NCBI GenBank assembly: GCA_021851625.1
Contig: JAJZCX010000003.1
Span: 1 to 18,729 of the forward strand
Origin: Acidobacteriota bacterium
GTDB lineage: Bacteria; Acidobacteriota; Terriglobia; Terriglobales; Acidobacteriaceae
DNA length: 18,729 bases
Direction of reading: 5' to 3'
Shown: positions 7,045 through 14,599 of the stretch, one piece after another
Numbering within the stretch: the stretch's first letter is position 1
How the letters are laid out: the number at the start of each line of letters is the position of its first letter
Notes under the pieces: generated by a model
Seen by the model: only the letters and a program-made list of their open reading frames with translations
Database searches by the model: none
Told to the model about the DNA's origin: nothing
Position numbers and translations under genes: made by a program

Positions 7045-7850
7045 TTACTGGCAGAGCGCTCCATTTAGGTAGAAGGCAGTAGTAACTGCATTCGAACCTG
7101 TGTAGCTGACGTTGAAGCTCACGGTCAGACCGTTGTTGACGCCGGGCGTGGCCGACTGCACGTTATACGTCACGTGGCAGGCACCCGCCGGAGCCGATTG
7201 CGTGGTGATACTGGTTGTTGTGGATTCGGATGAGCTTCCGCCCGCATCCACAGCCACAACTGCAAAGCTGTAGGATGTGTTGGGATTGAGACCTGTCACC
7301 TCGTAATTCGTTGCAGTGATTCCGCTGGCGATCGTCGTGGATGTTAGCGACACTTCCTCTACAGAGTAGGCTGCGGAAGAGGCATTCGGCGGTAATGGAA
7401 CTGCGCCACAATTCAGGTTGATTTGAGAACTCGAAGCAACAATAGCCGTCAGAGACTCTGGCGTGCTGGGAATGCTCGCCTGAACTAGGTGTTTAGTCCC
7501 GGCATTTGATGGATTGGGTTGAGGGTATTGTCAACAGGCTCCATGATCAGGCTGGACAACCCATAGTTGTTGTTGGGTACGGCCACGAATGGACCGCTTG
7601 CGCCACCCGATGGAGCATATTCCAGCGTAACGGTTGCACCATGCACCGGGGTTTTACCGTCGGAGTAGAACACCCGTCCACTGGGATCAATTCAGATAGA
7701 AACCGTCTGGGTCTTTACAGTGCCACCACAGGCCGCTGTAATGACGATGGCCGCGGGTGTTCCGCCGAATTCTGCACTCAGTGGCCAGAATGACGTTACA
7801 TTGGCTGCAAACATGGTCGTCCCTGCAACGGCGGACAGCCGTGGATTTCG
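7045..7850 (-). pseudogene. Decayed secreted multidomain protein (FnIII-like and carbohydrate-binding-like segments)
   Basis: Three pieces of one former reading frame can be joined. From 7850 down, SAVAGTTMFAANVTSF...TVKTQTVSI runs into an in-frame TGA (7692-7694). The same frame continues with IDPSGRVFYSDGKTPVHGATVTLEYAPSG, resembling a carboxypeptidase-regulatory/SdrD-like beta fold, to TAG at 7485-7487. A second frame, open from 7530 to 7045, encodes NPSNAGTKHLVQASIPSTPE, an FnIII-like domain (SLTAIVASSSQINL...GLNPNTSYSFAVVAVD) and a short Cys-flanked C-terminal domain (CHVTYNV...ALCQ) that resembles the start of a CBM2. So there is at least one nonsense codon, one frameshift within 7488-7530 and no 5' end or signal peptide. 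It was probably an extracellular adhesin or polysaccharide-binding protein. A minus-strand terminator follows. Individual domain names are tentative. Confidence 0.72.
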
Positions 7851-8031
7851 TCATCGCTGATGACCGGAGTTTCTGGTCGGGCCATGCTAGCACGCAGTAG
7901 ATTAAAACATTTGAATAAGGCTATAAAAAATACTTATCCATGATTGGTTCAACAATAGTCGCTGTCAAATATATCTGCGAATTTGTAAAGAATTATTTCT
8001 TAAAAAATAAAATTGTAGGTACAAATAAAAA
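7851..8031. other. AT-rich non-coding stretch
   Basis: No convincing gene. By direct count 7891-8030 holds 36 G/C in 140 bases (about 26%), far below the flanking genes. On the minus strand a TTGACA (7963-7968) could be a -35 of the old promoter of the decayed gene, but no good -10 is correctly spaced. The terminator of the OmpA-like gene borders it on the right. Confidence 0.6.
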
Positions 8032-8060
8032 CCGGCGGATGCTAAAGTGCAATCCGCCGG
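8021..8060 (-). terminator. Rho-independent terminator of the OmpA-like lipoprotein gene
   Basis: On the minus strand CCGGCGGAT and ATCCGCCGG (8052-8060 and 8032-8040) form a perfect 9-bp stem with an 11-base loop. It is followed by TTTTTATTTG. It lies about 55 bases after the stop codon of the OmpA-like gene. Confidence 0.9.
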
Positions 8061-8113
8061 GAGATTTGTCCAGCTTTTGTTCGAGCTTGAATGCAGAATT
8101 TTCCTTTACTTGT

Positions 8114-8914
8114 TTACATCATTTTTCCTGTGCTGGGGGATTGATCCTGGGCCGTTGTGGGTGCCGCTGTGGGGTTGTTGGCCAGCAGTTGTACTTCTAC
8201 CCGGCGATTCTCCGCGCGGCCAGAGGCGGATTGATTGCTGGCCACGGACTTGTCTTTGCCAATGCCAATCAGATAAAACCGGTGCGCGGGCACGTTGTAT
8301 TTTGTGGCTAAGTATTGCACCACTGCTTCCGCGCGCATCTGGCTCAACTGGTAGTTGTACTGACTGCCACCGATGGAATCCGTGCTGCCCGTCACCTCCA
8401 AAATGTAAGAGGGGAAGTTGCTGAACTGGCTGGCGAACTGGTCGAGCTGCGTTTTGTCCTTGGGCGTCAGTGCAGCTTTGTTGAACGCAAAATGTACTTG
8501 CACATCTGCCACGGAATGGTAGCTGTCCAAATTTCCAACCAAGCTGGAGAGTGAGTCGGCGCGGTTCATCGCCTGCTGTGCGGAGGTCTGCGCCTGCGAT
8601 GCTGCATCTCCTGCGGTCTTCGCTTGCTGGCTTGCGGCGTTGGCGGCACTTTGCGCCTGGGCAATGCCCTTGTCCGCGCTTTGGCTCAGGTCATCCAAGC
8701 CGCGATGATTGGCCGCTGTCTGATCCTCCAACTGCGTGGTCTGCTGAATTAGCGGGTCCGTCTGGTTGCGCACATAATTTTTGCTGGCGCAACCAGTAAA
8801 CACCAAAGCAACGGCCACACTTACAGCCAGCATCAATACGGTGGATTTTCCATGCACCGTATTGTGGGAACCTTGGCTGTTCTTCTGATTGAGGCTTTGC
8901 GTCCATGTGTTCAT
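8114..8914 (-). CDS. OmpA/Pal-like peptidoglycan-binding lipoprotein
   Basis: A 266-residue outer-membrane-type lipoprotein. The signal sequence STVLMLAVSVAVALVFTGC puts the lipidated cysteine at residue 42 (lipobox VFTGC, slightly atypical). An Ala/Gln-rich, coiled-coil-like stretch (about 58-125) resembles Lpp-type spacers. The OmpA-like domain (about 136-245) has VHFAFNKAALTPKDKTQLDQ, the peptidoglycan-binding TGSTDSIGGSQYNYQLSQMR (candidate Asp179 and Arg194) and ENRRVEVQLL. It likely ties the outer membrane to the cell wall. ATG at 8914 was chosen because GAGAGGG lies 9 bases upstream; a longer frame to 9028 lacks a start of comparable quality. It is a single gene with its own terminator. 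It could be called Pal-like, but no tol genes are nearby. Confidence 0.9.
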   Translation of the reverse strand: MNTWTQSLNQKNSQGSHNTVHGKSTVLMLAVSVAVALVFTGCASKNYVRNQTDPLIQQTTQLEDQTAANHRGLDDLSQSADKGIAQAQSAANAASQQAKTAGDAASQAQTSAQQAMNRADSLSSLVGNLDSYHSVADVQVHFAFNKAALTPKDKTQLDQFASQFSNFPSYILEVTGSTDSIGGSQYNYQLSQMRAEAVVQYLATKYNVPAHRFYLIGIGKDKSVASNQSASGRAENRRVEVQLLANNPTAAPTTAQDQSPSTGKMM

Positions 8915-9428
8915 AAAAATTGACCCTCTCGTGTTTTGTTTTTTTTGGATTTGCGTCTTCAAGATAACCCGTTGCTGATGCAATCGAAGTGCCATAGCGG
9001 AAAGCAGCCTTGCAGGCTGTATTTGCAATTACATAGAGCAGATTTTTGCTGACGGGGTACGCACATCGTTCGCACGCCGTGTAGTTTTTACATGCTGCGT
9101 TCGGCGAACCGCAGTATTCCTTATCCTTCCGCGCAGCGCATCCGAGTCGAGACAATGACACGCACCATTGAAAATGGAGTCATCCTGAGGAGCATCACGA
9201 CGAAGAATCCAGAGGGTGCGTGCAAGTCGATGCAGATGTACTCTCTGGATTCTTCGCTCCGCTCAGAATGACTCGCGGCACAAGGTAAAGAATCACACCC
9301 ACCACCCCTGTGTCCTTTCGCTCCAGTGCATCTGCGTCGAGGGAATTTGCAGTTCATCCCCGCACGTCCTATGAAGCTACGGCTTCGTGCCCGCGGCGAT
9401 AGACTGAGGACTGCGCAGCGCACATCGC
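8915..9428. other. Long divergent intergenic region
   Basis: The 514 bases between the OmpA-like lipoprotein (minus) and uvrC (plus) contain the REP-like palindrome at 9178-9272. A small hairpin with a UNCG-type loop, GAAGC-TACG-GCTTC (9373-9386), lies about 40 bases before the uvrC start. No gene and no confident promoter was found for either side; the uvrC ATG lacks a clear Shine-Dalgarno sequence. Confidence 0.6.
9178..9272. repeat. REP-like imperfect palindrome in the ompA-like/uvrC gap
   Basis: The left arm (from about 9179, GTCATCCTGAGGAGC..., then CGAAGAATCCAGAG) is an imperfect inverted copy of the right arm (9243-9272, CTCTGGATTCTTCGCTCCGC then TCAGAATGAC). The central spacer is about 25-30 bases. 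The core is of the GTCATyCTGAGCGnAGCGAAG type, known to me as a dispersed palindrome in acidobacterial and other genomes. It is non-coding. Confidence 0.75.
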
Positions 9429-11330
9429 ATGGACCTCATCGAAAAAATCCGCACTCTACCCACGCAGCCCGGCGTCTATTCGTATCGCAATGCCGAGGGC
9501 GAAGTGATCTACGTGGGTAAGGCAAAAAATCTGCGTGCGCGCGTGCGTTCCTATTTATTGGAGTCGTCGCAGGCCAACGCCAAGACTGGCTCGTTGATGC
9601 GCGAGGCTGTGGACCTCGACTACATTCTCGTTGGCAATGAGGCCGAGGCGCTCGCTCTCGAAAATAATCTCATCAAGCAGCGCAAGCCACGCTTCAATAT
9701 TTTGCTGCGCGACGACAAAACTTACCCGTATGTGAAGCTCACGCTGCGCGACCGCCATCCCAAGGTCTTCGTCACCCGGCGCGTGCGCAAAGATGGTGGC
9801 GCATACTATGGCCCGTATTTTCCCGGCAGCTTGGCCTATCGCATTGTGGAGTTGATCGAGCGCACCTTTCTGCTGGCCAACTGCAAGGTGGACTTGGAGC
9901 GTTACCACGCGCGGCCCTGCTTGCAGTTCTACATTCATCGCTGTTTGGGGCCATGTGTGGAGAGCCTGACCACGCCGCAGATTTACTCCCAGGCCGTGCG
10001 CGATGCACAACTATTGCTGGAGGGTCGCGCCACGCAACTGGAGAAATCTTTGCTGGAGCGCATGGAGCAGGCCGCGGCTGCGGAGCAGTTCGAACAGGCT
10101 GCGCGCTACCGCGACATGCTCGATACTGTGCGCCAATTGCAGGAAAAACAGCGCGTGGCCGCCGCCAGCGGAGACGATGCCGACGTCTTTGGCTACCACT
10201 ACGAAAACGGAATGCTGGCCGTGAATCTGTTTCACGTCCGCAATGCGCGCATCGTCGATCGTAGTGAATTTTTCTGGGAAGAATTGCCGCAGTTGCTGGA
10301 CGCTGAGGATTCCAGTTCCAACGAAAACACTGCGCCCGATGCAGAGCCAGACGCGCTACAAAAAGAATCCTTTCATCCCGGTGCTTTTTTTGCTGCACTG
10401 CTAAAGCAGCGCTACATTGACCAGCAATACGTGCCCACGCACATTTATGTGCCAACTGATTTTACCGATCGCGAAGCGCTCACGACGCTGCTGAGCGAGC
10501 GCAGCGGGCACAAGGTGGAAATCCTCGCACCCCAACGCGGCGACAAGCGAGCGTTGGTCGATCTCGCCGGACAAAACGCGAAGCAATCCTATGACCAGCG
10601 CTTTCGCGTGCTGCAACCCAGCGTGCGCGCCGTGCAGGAGTCGCTGCAAGAATCGCTCAATTTGCCGGAGTTGCCAGAGCGCATTGAGTGCTTTGACATC
10701 TCGCACACACAGGGCGCGGAGACGGTGGCCTCGCTGGTGGTCTGGGAAAAAGGCGCAATGAAAAAATCGGACTACAGAAAATTTCAGATCAAAACCGTGA
10801 CGGGCGTCGATGACTTTGCCAGCATGAAGGAAGTGTTGCTACGTCGCTATCAGCGCCTGCAAGCGGAGAGCAAACCCATGCCCAGCTTGGTGCTCGTCGA
10901 TGGCGGACTCGGCCAGCTACATGCCGCAGCCACCGCGCTGGAAGAGTTGGGCCTTGCCACGCAGCCGCTGGCCTCCATTGCCAAACGCGAGGAGATTCTC
11001 TACGTCTACGGGCAGGAGGAGTATCCGATCGTGCTCGATCGCCATTCGCCCGTGCTGCATCTGGTGCAGCGCATCCGCGATGAGTCACATCGCTTCGCCA
11101 TCACCTATCATCGCAAGCGCCGCCAAATGCGCGACCGCGACTCGGAGTTGTTGCACATTCCCGGCGTGGGAGACCACACACGCACGCGCCTGTTGGAGCA
11201 CTTCGGCAGTCTGGACGCGGTCAAGAAGGCATCGGTCGAAGCGCTCACCTCTGTCGTTAACGCCAAGCTCGCCCGCGCCATCCACGCGCATTTTCACACA
11301 GAGAAATCTGGCTCCATGCAGAAAATCTAA
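9429..11330 (+). CDS. uvrC: UvrABC excinuclease subunit C
   Basis: Nucleotide excision repair nuclease that makes the 3' and 5' incisions around a lesion after UvrA/UvrB. The 633-residue product has the N-terminal GIY-YIG nuclease (PGVYSYRN...VIYVGKAKNLRARV, with Glu78 in EAEALALENN). Four cysteines, C152-X11-C164-X7-C172-X3-C176, match the iron-sulfur site reported for UvrC. A UVR/UvrB-interaction motif follows (about 207-242). The RNase H-like nuclease has Asp423 (CFDISHTQG), Asp491 (LVLVDGGLGQ) and His554 (RDESHRFAITYHRKRR). A C-terminal helix-hairpin-helix (LHIPGVGDHTRTRLLEHFGS) closes the protein. An acidic linker (about 291-312) lies between the halves. Its stop codon overlaps that of convergent glgA by 4 bases. 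Assignment is secure. Confidence 0.97.
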   Translation: MDLIEKIRTLPTQPGVYSYRNAEGEVIYVGKAKNLRARVRSYLLESSQANAKTGSLMREAVDLDYILVGNEAEALALENNLIKQRKPRFNILLRDDKTYPYVKLTLRDRHPKVFVTRRVRKDGGAYYGPYFPGSLAYRIVELIERTFLLANCKVDLERYHARPCLQFYIHRCLGPCVESLTTPQIYSQAVRDAQLLLEGRATQLEKSLLERMEQAAAAEQFEQAARYRDMLDTVRQLQEKQRVAAASGDDADVFGYHYENGMLAVNLFHVRNARIVDRSEFFWEELPQLLDAEDSSSNENTAPDAEPDALQKESFHPGAFFAALLKQRYIDQQYVPTHIYVPTDFTDREALTTLLSERSGHKVEILAPQRGDKRALVDLAGQNAKQSYDQRFRVLQPSVRAVQESLQESLNLPELPERIECFDISHTQGAETVASLVVWEKGAMKKSDYRKFQIKTVTGVDDFASMKEVLLRRYQRLQAESKPMPSLVLVDGGLGQLHAAATALEELGLATQPLASIAKREEILYVYGQEEYPIVLDRHSPVLHLVQRIRDESHRFAITYHRKRRQMRDRDSELLHIPGVGDHTRTRLLEHFGSLDAVKKASVEALTSVVNAKLARAIHAHFHTEKSGSMQKI

Positions 11331-12781
11331 CTTCTCCGACGCGCCACTTCCTCATACACGGCAACGTATTGCTTCGCTGGATTTTTCCAGCGGAAATCCA
11401 TCGCCATGCCGTTGCGCTGCAACTGTTGCCAGCCGGGAGTGTCTTGAAACGCCACAAAGGCACGTTGTAGCGCGGCCAACAAATCCATGGGATCGAGGCC
11501 TTTGAATTTGAAGCCGGTGCCGGTGCGCGTCTCCGCGTTCCACTCTTGCACCGTGTCTTCCAATCCGCCGGTCGCGCGCACGATTGGCGGCGTGCCGTAG
11601 TGCAGGCTGTAAATCTGGTTCAGCCCGCATGGCTCATAGCGCGAGGGCATCAAAAACATATCCGAGCCTGCCTCAATCTTGTGCGCCAGCACGTTGTCGT
11701 ATCCGATGCGCACGGCGATTTTGTCAGGAAATTTCTCCGTCAACTCCGTAAACAATTTTTCGTAATATGTTTCGCCGCTACCCAAAACCAGCAGCACCAT
11801 CTCCTCCTGCGCCAGATCGTCGGCAATGGCGGCAATCAGGTCGAAGCCCTTCTGCGTGGCCAGACGCGAGACGATACCCACCACCGGCGTTGTCTCCGGC
11901 ACGGCATCGAGCGCGTAAGCATGCAGCAAATCGCGGCGGCAGGTCTTCTTTCCCTCTAGCCGCCGCGCGGAGTAGTGTGCGGCGATCAGCGCGTCCGTCG
12001 CAGGGTTCCACGCGGAAGTATCCACCCCATTCAAAATGCCGTGTAGGTCTGCGGCACGACGCTGGAACATGCTCTCCAATCCAAAGCCAAACTCCTCGGT
12101 CTGAATTTCTTTTGCGTACGTGGGGCTGACCGTGGTGATGGCATCCGAGTAGACGATGCCTCCCTTGAGAAAGTTGAAGGTGTCAAAGTGTTCCAGTTTG
12201 TCCATGGTGAAGACATCCCACGGCAGCAGCAGTTGCTCCGTGGTTTTTGGCGGAAACCATCCTTGATAGCCAGCGTTGTGCACGGTGAGCACGCAGGGAA
12301 TCTTGCGCAGTACGGGATCGAAATAATAGGTGGTGCGCAAAAGCACAGGCAACATCGCAGCTTGCCAATCGTGCACGTGAAAGACATCGGGCACGCCGAG
12401 TTGTTTGCTGGCCTCCAGCACGGCGCGCGCAAACAGACCAAAGCGCTCGGCGTTGTCGGGATAGTCGCCCGCTTGCGTGCCATACAAGCCTTCGCGGTCG
12501 AACAACTCTGGGCAATCGACAAAATAAAATTGCACGCCCTCGCGCAGTCCGCCGTCCACGATGCGCACAAATCGGTTGTAAAAAGGGAAGGGAATCGTCA
12601 AGCTGGGGATGGCCGTCTTCGGCTTGTTGAGTTTCTCCAGCACGCCGCGATATAGCGGCAGATACACCGTGACGCGATGGCCAAGCTGCGTCAACTCGGC
12701 GGGCAGAGCACCGACCACATCGGCCAGGCCGCCGGTCTTGGCGAAAGGAACACACTCCGAAGCGGCAAAGACAATCTGCAT
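11327..12781 (-). CDS. glgA: Glycogen synthase (ADP-glucose type, GT5)
   Basis: Transfers glucose from ADP-glucose to growing alpha-1,4-glucan for glycogen storage. The 484-residue product has the N-terminal KTGGLADVVGALP motif (Lys15) that binds ADP-glucose and VFHVHDWQAAMLPVLL. The second Rossmann domain has VGIVSRLATQKGFDL and PSRYEPCGLNQIYSLHYGTP, carrying the family glutamate, then RATGGLEDTV. The ATG at 12781 is preceded by GGAGG 4 bases upstream. A GTG at 12805 in frame is less likely. It is the last gene after rbfA-nrnA, with a 60-base gap that holds a 12-bp palindrome. Its stop (TAG, 11327-11329) overlaps the uvrC stop on the other strand. No terminator is visible. Confidence 0.96.
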   Translation of the reverse strand: MQIVFAASECVPFAKTGGLADVVGALPAELTQLGHRVTVYLPLYRGVLEKLNKPKTAIPSLTIPFPFYNRFVRIVDGGLREGVQFYFVDCPELFDREGLYGTQAGDYPDNAERFGLFARAVLEASKQLGVPDVFHVHDWQAAMLPVLLRTTYYFDPVLRKIPCVLTVHNAGYQGWFPPKTTEQLLLPWDVFTMDKLEHFDTFNFLKGGIVYSDAITTVSPTYAKEIQTEEFGFGLESMFQRRAADLHGILNGVDTSAWNPATDALIAAHYSARRLEGKKTCRRDLLHAYALDAVPETTPVVGIVSRLATQKGFDLIAAIADDLAQEEMVLLVLGSGETYYEKLFTELTEKFPDKIAVRIGYDNVLAHKIEAGSDMFLMPSRYEPCGLNQIYSLHYGTPPIVRATGGLEDTVQEWNAETRTGTGFKFKGLDPMDLLAALQRAFVAFQDTPGWQQLQRNGMAMDFRWKNPAKQYVAVYEEVARRRS

Positions 12782-12790
12782 CGCACCTCC

Positions 12791-12802
12791 GCGCAATTGC
12801 GC
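12791..12802. promoter_or_regulatory. 12-bp perfect palindrome just before the glgA start
   Basis: GCGCAATTGCGC at 12791-12802 lies 9 bases upstream of the glgA ATG and directly abuts its Shine-Dalgarno. On the minus strand a TATAAG occurs about 20 bases further upstream. This could be an operator or a small mRNA structure near the ribosome binding site; the length also allows chance. Confidence 0.3.
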
Positions 12803-12841
12803 CACATTCTCTTATATCGGATGCGGGTTGTTCGTGTCCGT

Positions 12842-13873
12842 CTAGGCGACGTCGGAGATGGATACTGGTTGCGGCAGTCGCTGGCGCAACTCGCGCAAAA
12901 TCGCGTCAATGGCGGCGAAGAGTGGGCCTTCCAGCGTGCAGCCGCTGGCATTGGCATGGCCGCCGCCGCCCAGGTCTTCGGCCACGCTGGCCACGTTGAA
13001 GCTGCCCTTGCTGCGCAGGCTCAGCCGCAAGCGATGGTCGGGCAGCTCGCGCAGAAACACGGCCACCTCCACGCCCGCGATGCCAATCGCGTAGTTCACG
13101 ATGCCTTCGCAGTCCTCTTCCTCTGCACCGCAACGCACCATGTCGCCGTGTGTCACCCAGAGCCAGGCGATCTTTCCATCCAGTTGCAATGTGGCCAGCG
13201 CCGCGCCCAGCAAGCGCATCTTGGATTGTGGATTGCTGAAGTACACATCGCGCGCAATCTGTGATGGGTCGGCCCCATGCTCGACCAGTGCCTGCGCCAG
13301 TGCGAAGGTCTGCGCCTGCGTGCCTTGGTAGCAAAATGCTCCCGTATCGCTGAGCAGTGCTGTGTACAAGCAGGTGGCCATCGCTGGAGTCACTGTGGCT
13401 CCCAGGCTTTGCGCCAAGCAGTAGACCAGCTCGCCCACGGCACTTGCGGGAGGATGAATCCAATTGATCGCGGCAAACTCGCGCCCACTTACATGGTGGT
13501 CGATGTTGAGCAGATACTGCCCCTCCAGCCCGCGCAGGCGCGTGCGCTCGATGCCGTCGCATTCGAGCAGCAGCACTGCATCATAGGTACGGTCAATCGA
13601 TGGCGTGCAGCGAATGCGTTCCGCACCGGGCAGCGTGCGATAGATCGCGGGAACGCGGTCGCGCAGCGCCAAGTCTACGTGTTTGCCCATCTGCTCCAAC
13701 AGCAGCGCGCAGCCCAACATGGAGCCGACCGCGTCGCCATCCGGGCGCGCGTGCGCAGTGATCAGAAAGGTTTGGCGCTCTCGAATCGCCGCCAGCAATT
13801 CCACAGGGGCTTGGGCCGGGGCGGATGCAGAGCGCGAATCGGCATGTTTGTGATGCGCGCGGCGCGGCGTCAT
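12842..13873 (-). CDS. nrnA: DHH-family phosphoesterase (NrnA-like oligoribonuclease / pAp phosphatase)
   Basis: A 343-residue cytoplasmic phosphoesterase. Known members degrade short oligoribonucleotides and 3'-phosphoadenosine 5'-phosphate. Seen: motif I HARPDGDAVGS (His41, Asp45, Asp47), a second motif around Asp106 (LLLECDG), DHH motif III NIDHHVSG (125-127), motif IV LLSDTGAF (Asp176) and the C-terminal DHHA1 signature GGGGHANASG (302-311). The first 22 residues are a basic/Ala-rich extension. The ATG overlaps the rbfA stop (ATGA, 13870-13873), so translation is probably coupled. Neighbourhood rbfA-nrnA is classic. The exact substrate preference is inferred from the family. Confidence 0.92.
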   Translation of the reverse strand: MTPRRAHHKHADSRSASAPAQAPVELLAAIRERQTFLITAHARPDGDAVGSMLGCALLLEQMGKHVDLALRDRVPAIYRTLPGAERIRCTPSIDRTYDAVLLLECDGIERTRLRGLEGQYLLNIDHHVSGREFAAINWIHPPASAVGELVYCLAQSLGATVTPAMATCLYTALLSDTGAFCYQGTQAQTFALAQALVEHGADPSQIARDVYFSNPQSKMRLLGAALATLQLDGKIAWLWVTHGDMVRCGAEEEDCEGIVNYAIGIAGVEVAVFLRELPDHRLRLSLRSKGSFNVASVAEDLGGGGHANASGCTLEGPLFAAIDAILRELRQRLPQPVSISDVA

Positions 13874-14340
13874 GGCTCCGTGTCTTTCTGGCCTGCGGCG
13901 GGCTGCGCTTGTGCGGCTTGTGCAGACAGAGATGTAGCTTGCGCGGCGGATTGCGCAGAGGCGCGTGCTGCGGTCTTTTTTGCGTTGCGTTCCGCACGAT
14001 CCAGCAGAGAGTCCATGCGCGACTTGAACCGCTGCGAGCGGTCGATGGTAAACACCAGTTCAGGTATATGGCGTTTGCCCAGGCGCTCCAGCAGCGCATA
14101 ACGAATATGGCCCTTGGCCGCGATCAGGCCGTCCAGCGTCTCGCGCTCCTCTTCGTCTTGGCCGTCGATGGCGATAAAAATCTGCGCCGACTTGCCGCCG
14201 GGCGCGATGGCAACCTCAGTGACGTAGGCGAAGTGAATGCGGGGATCGCTCAACTCGCCTTCGATCATGGAACTGATCTCTTCGCGCAGCGTTTCGGCCA
14301 TGCGGTCTTTATGATGCTTTTTTGCCCGATCTTCCGGCAT
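13870..14340 (-). CDS. rbfA: Ribosome-binding factor A
   Basis: 30S ribosomal subunit maturation factor acting late on 16S rRNA processing. The 156-residue product begins with a basic stretch (EDRAKKHHKDRMAETLREEI). It then shows the KH-like fold pattern (LSDPRIHFAYVTEVAIAPGG..AQIFIAI and GHIRYALLERLGKRHIPELVF). The core ends near residue 120. The remaining tail is Ala/Gln/Ser-rich (SAAQATSLSAQAAQAQP) and probably disordered. Four-base overlap with nrnA downstream. infB, the usual upstream neighbour, is absent: the next gene upstream is divergent. The ATG at 14340 has only a weak Shine-Dalgarno. Confidence 0.93.
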   Translation of the reverse strand: MPEDRAKKHHKDRMAETLREEISSMIEGELSDPRIHFAYVTEVAIAPGGKSAQIFIAIDGQDEEERETLDGLIAAKGHIRYALLERLGKRHIPELVFTIDRSQRFKSRMDSLLDRAERNAKKTAARASAQSAAQATSLSAQAAQAQPAAGQKDTEP

Positions 14341-14510
14341 GACTGCCCATTCTTTCTGCGTGCATCTGGCGTATGGCTGCGCACACTACCAAAAAGGTGA
14401 GGATACCAAACATCATACCCCGAAGGAATGCGTCGCAGCCTGCATAGCGGCGTGGGTGATTCGAGTCACCGACAGCGCGCCTTCGCATACTGTCACATTG
14501 GATAGTGGAC

Positions 14511-14543
14511 ATGCGGAGAACACCATGCCACAGTGCTCCGCAT
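14511..14543. promoter_or_regulatory. 8-bp inverted repeat upstream of the Met-rich lipoprotein gene
   Basis: ATGCGGAG (14511-14518) and CTCCGCAT (14536-14543) are exact complements with 17 bases between them. CAC/GTG can extend the stem past a 2-base bulge. It ends 56 bases before the lipoprotein ATG. No T-run follows, so an operator or 5'-UTR hairpin is more likely than a terminator. The rest of the 14341-14599 divergent gap shows only a short GGTGAT-TCGA-GTCACC hairpin (14455-14470). Confidence 0.5.
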
Positions 14544-14599
14544 CCAAGTGAGGTTTTCGTTCGCTGACAGGATGTAGTCGCAGTATTCAAGGAGCCAAA

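Noticed and set aside
7687..7893. 68-codon minus-strand frame as a small Cys/His protein
   Set aside because: Another frame over the same bases continues the beta-rich protein of the decayed gene, so this frame is a by-product.
8915..9028. 38-codon upstream extension of the OmpA-like lipoprotein
   Set aside because: It would bury the signal peptide behind a long basic segment; the ATG at 8914 has a strong GAGAGGG.
9178..9272. CRISPR repeat or attachment site
   Set aside because: There is only one inverted pair, no regularly spaced direct repeats and no cas or integrase gene.
13277..14101. 274-codon plus-strand open frame across nrnA and rbfA
   Set aside because: It is a shadow of two well-supported minus-strand genes in GC-rich DNA and has no domain or ribosome binding site.
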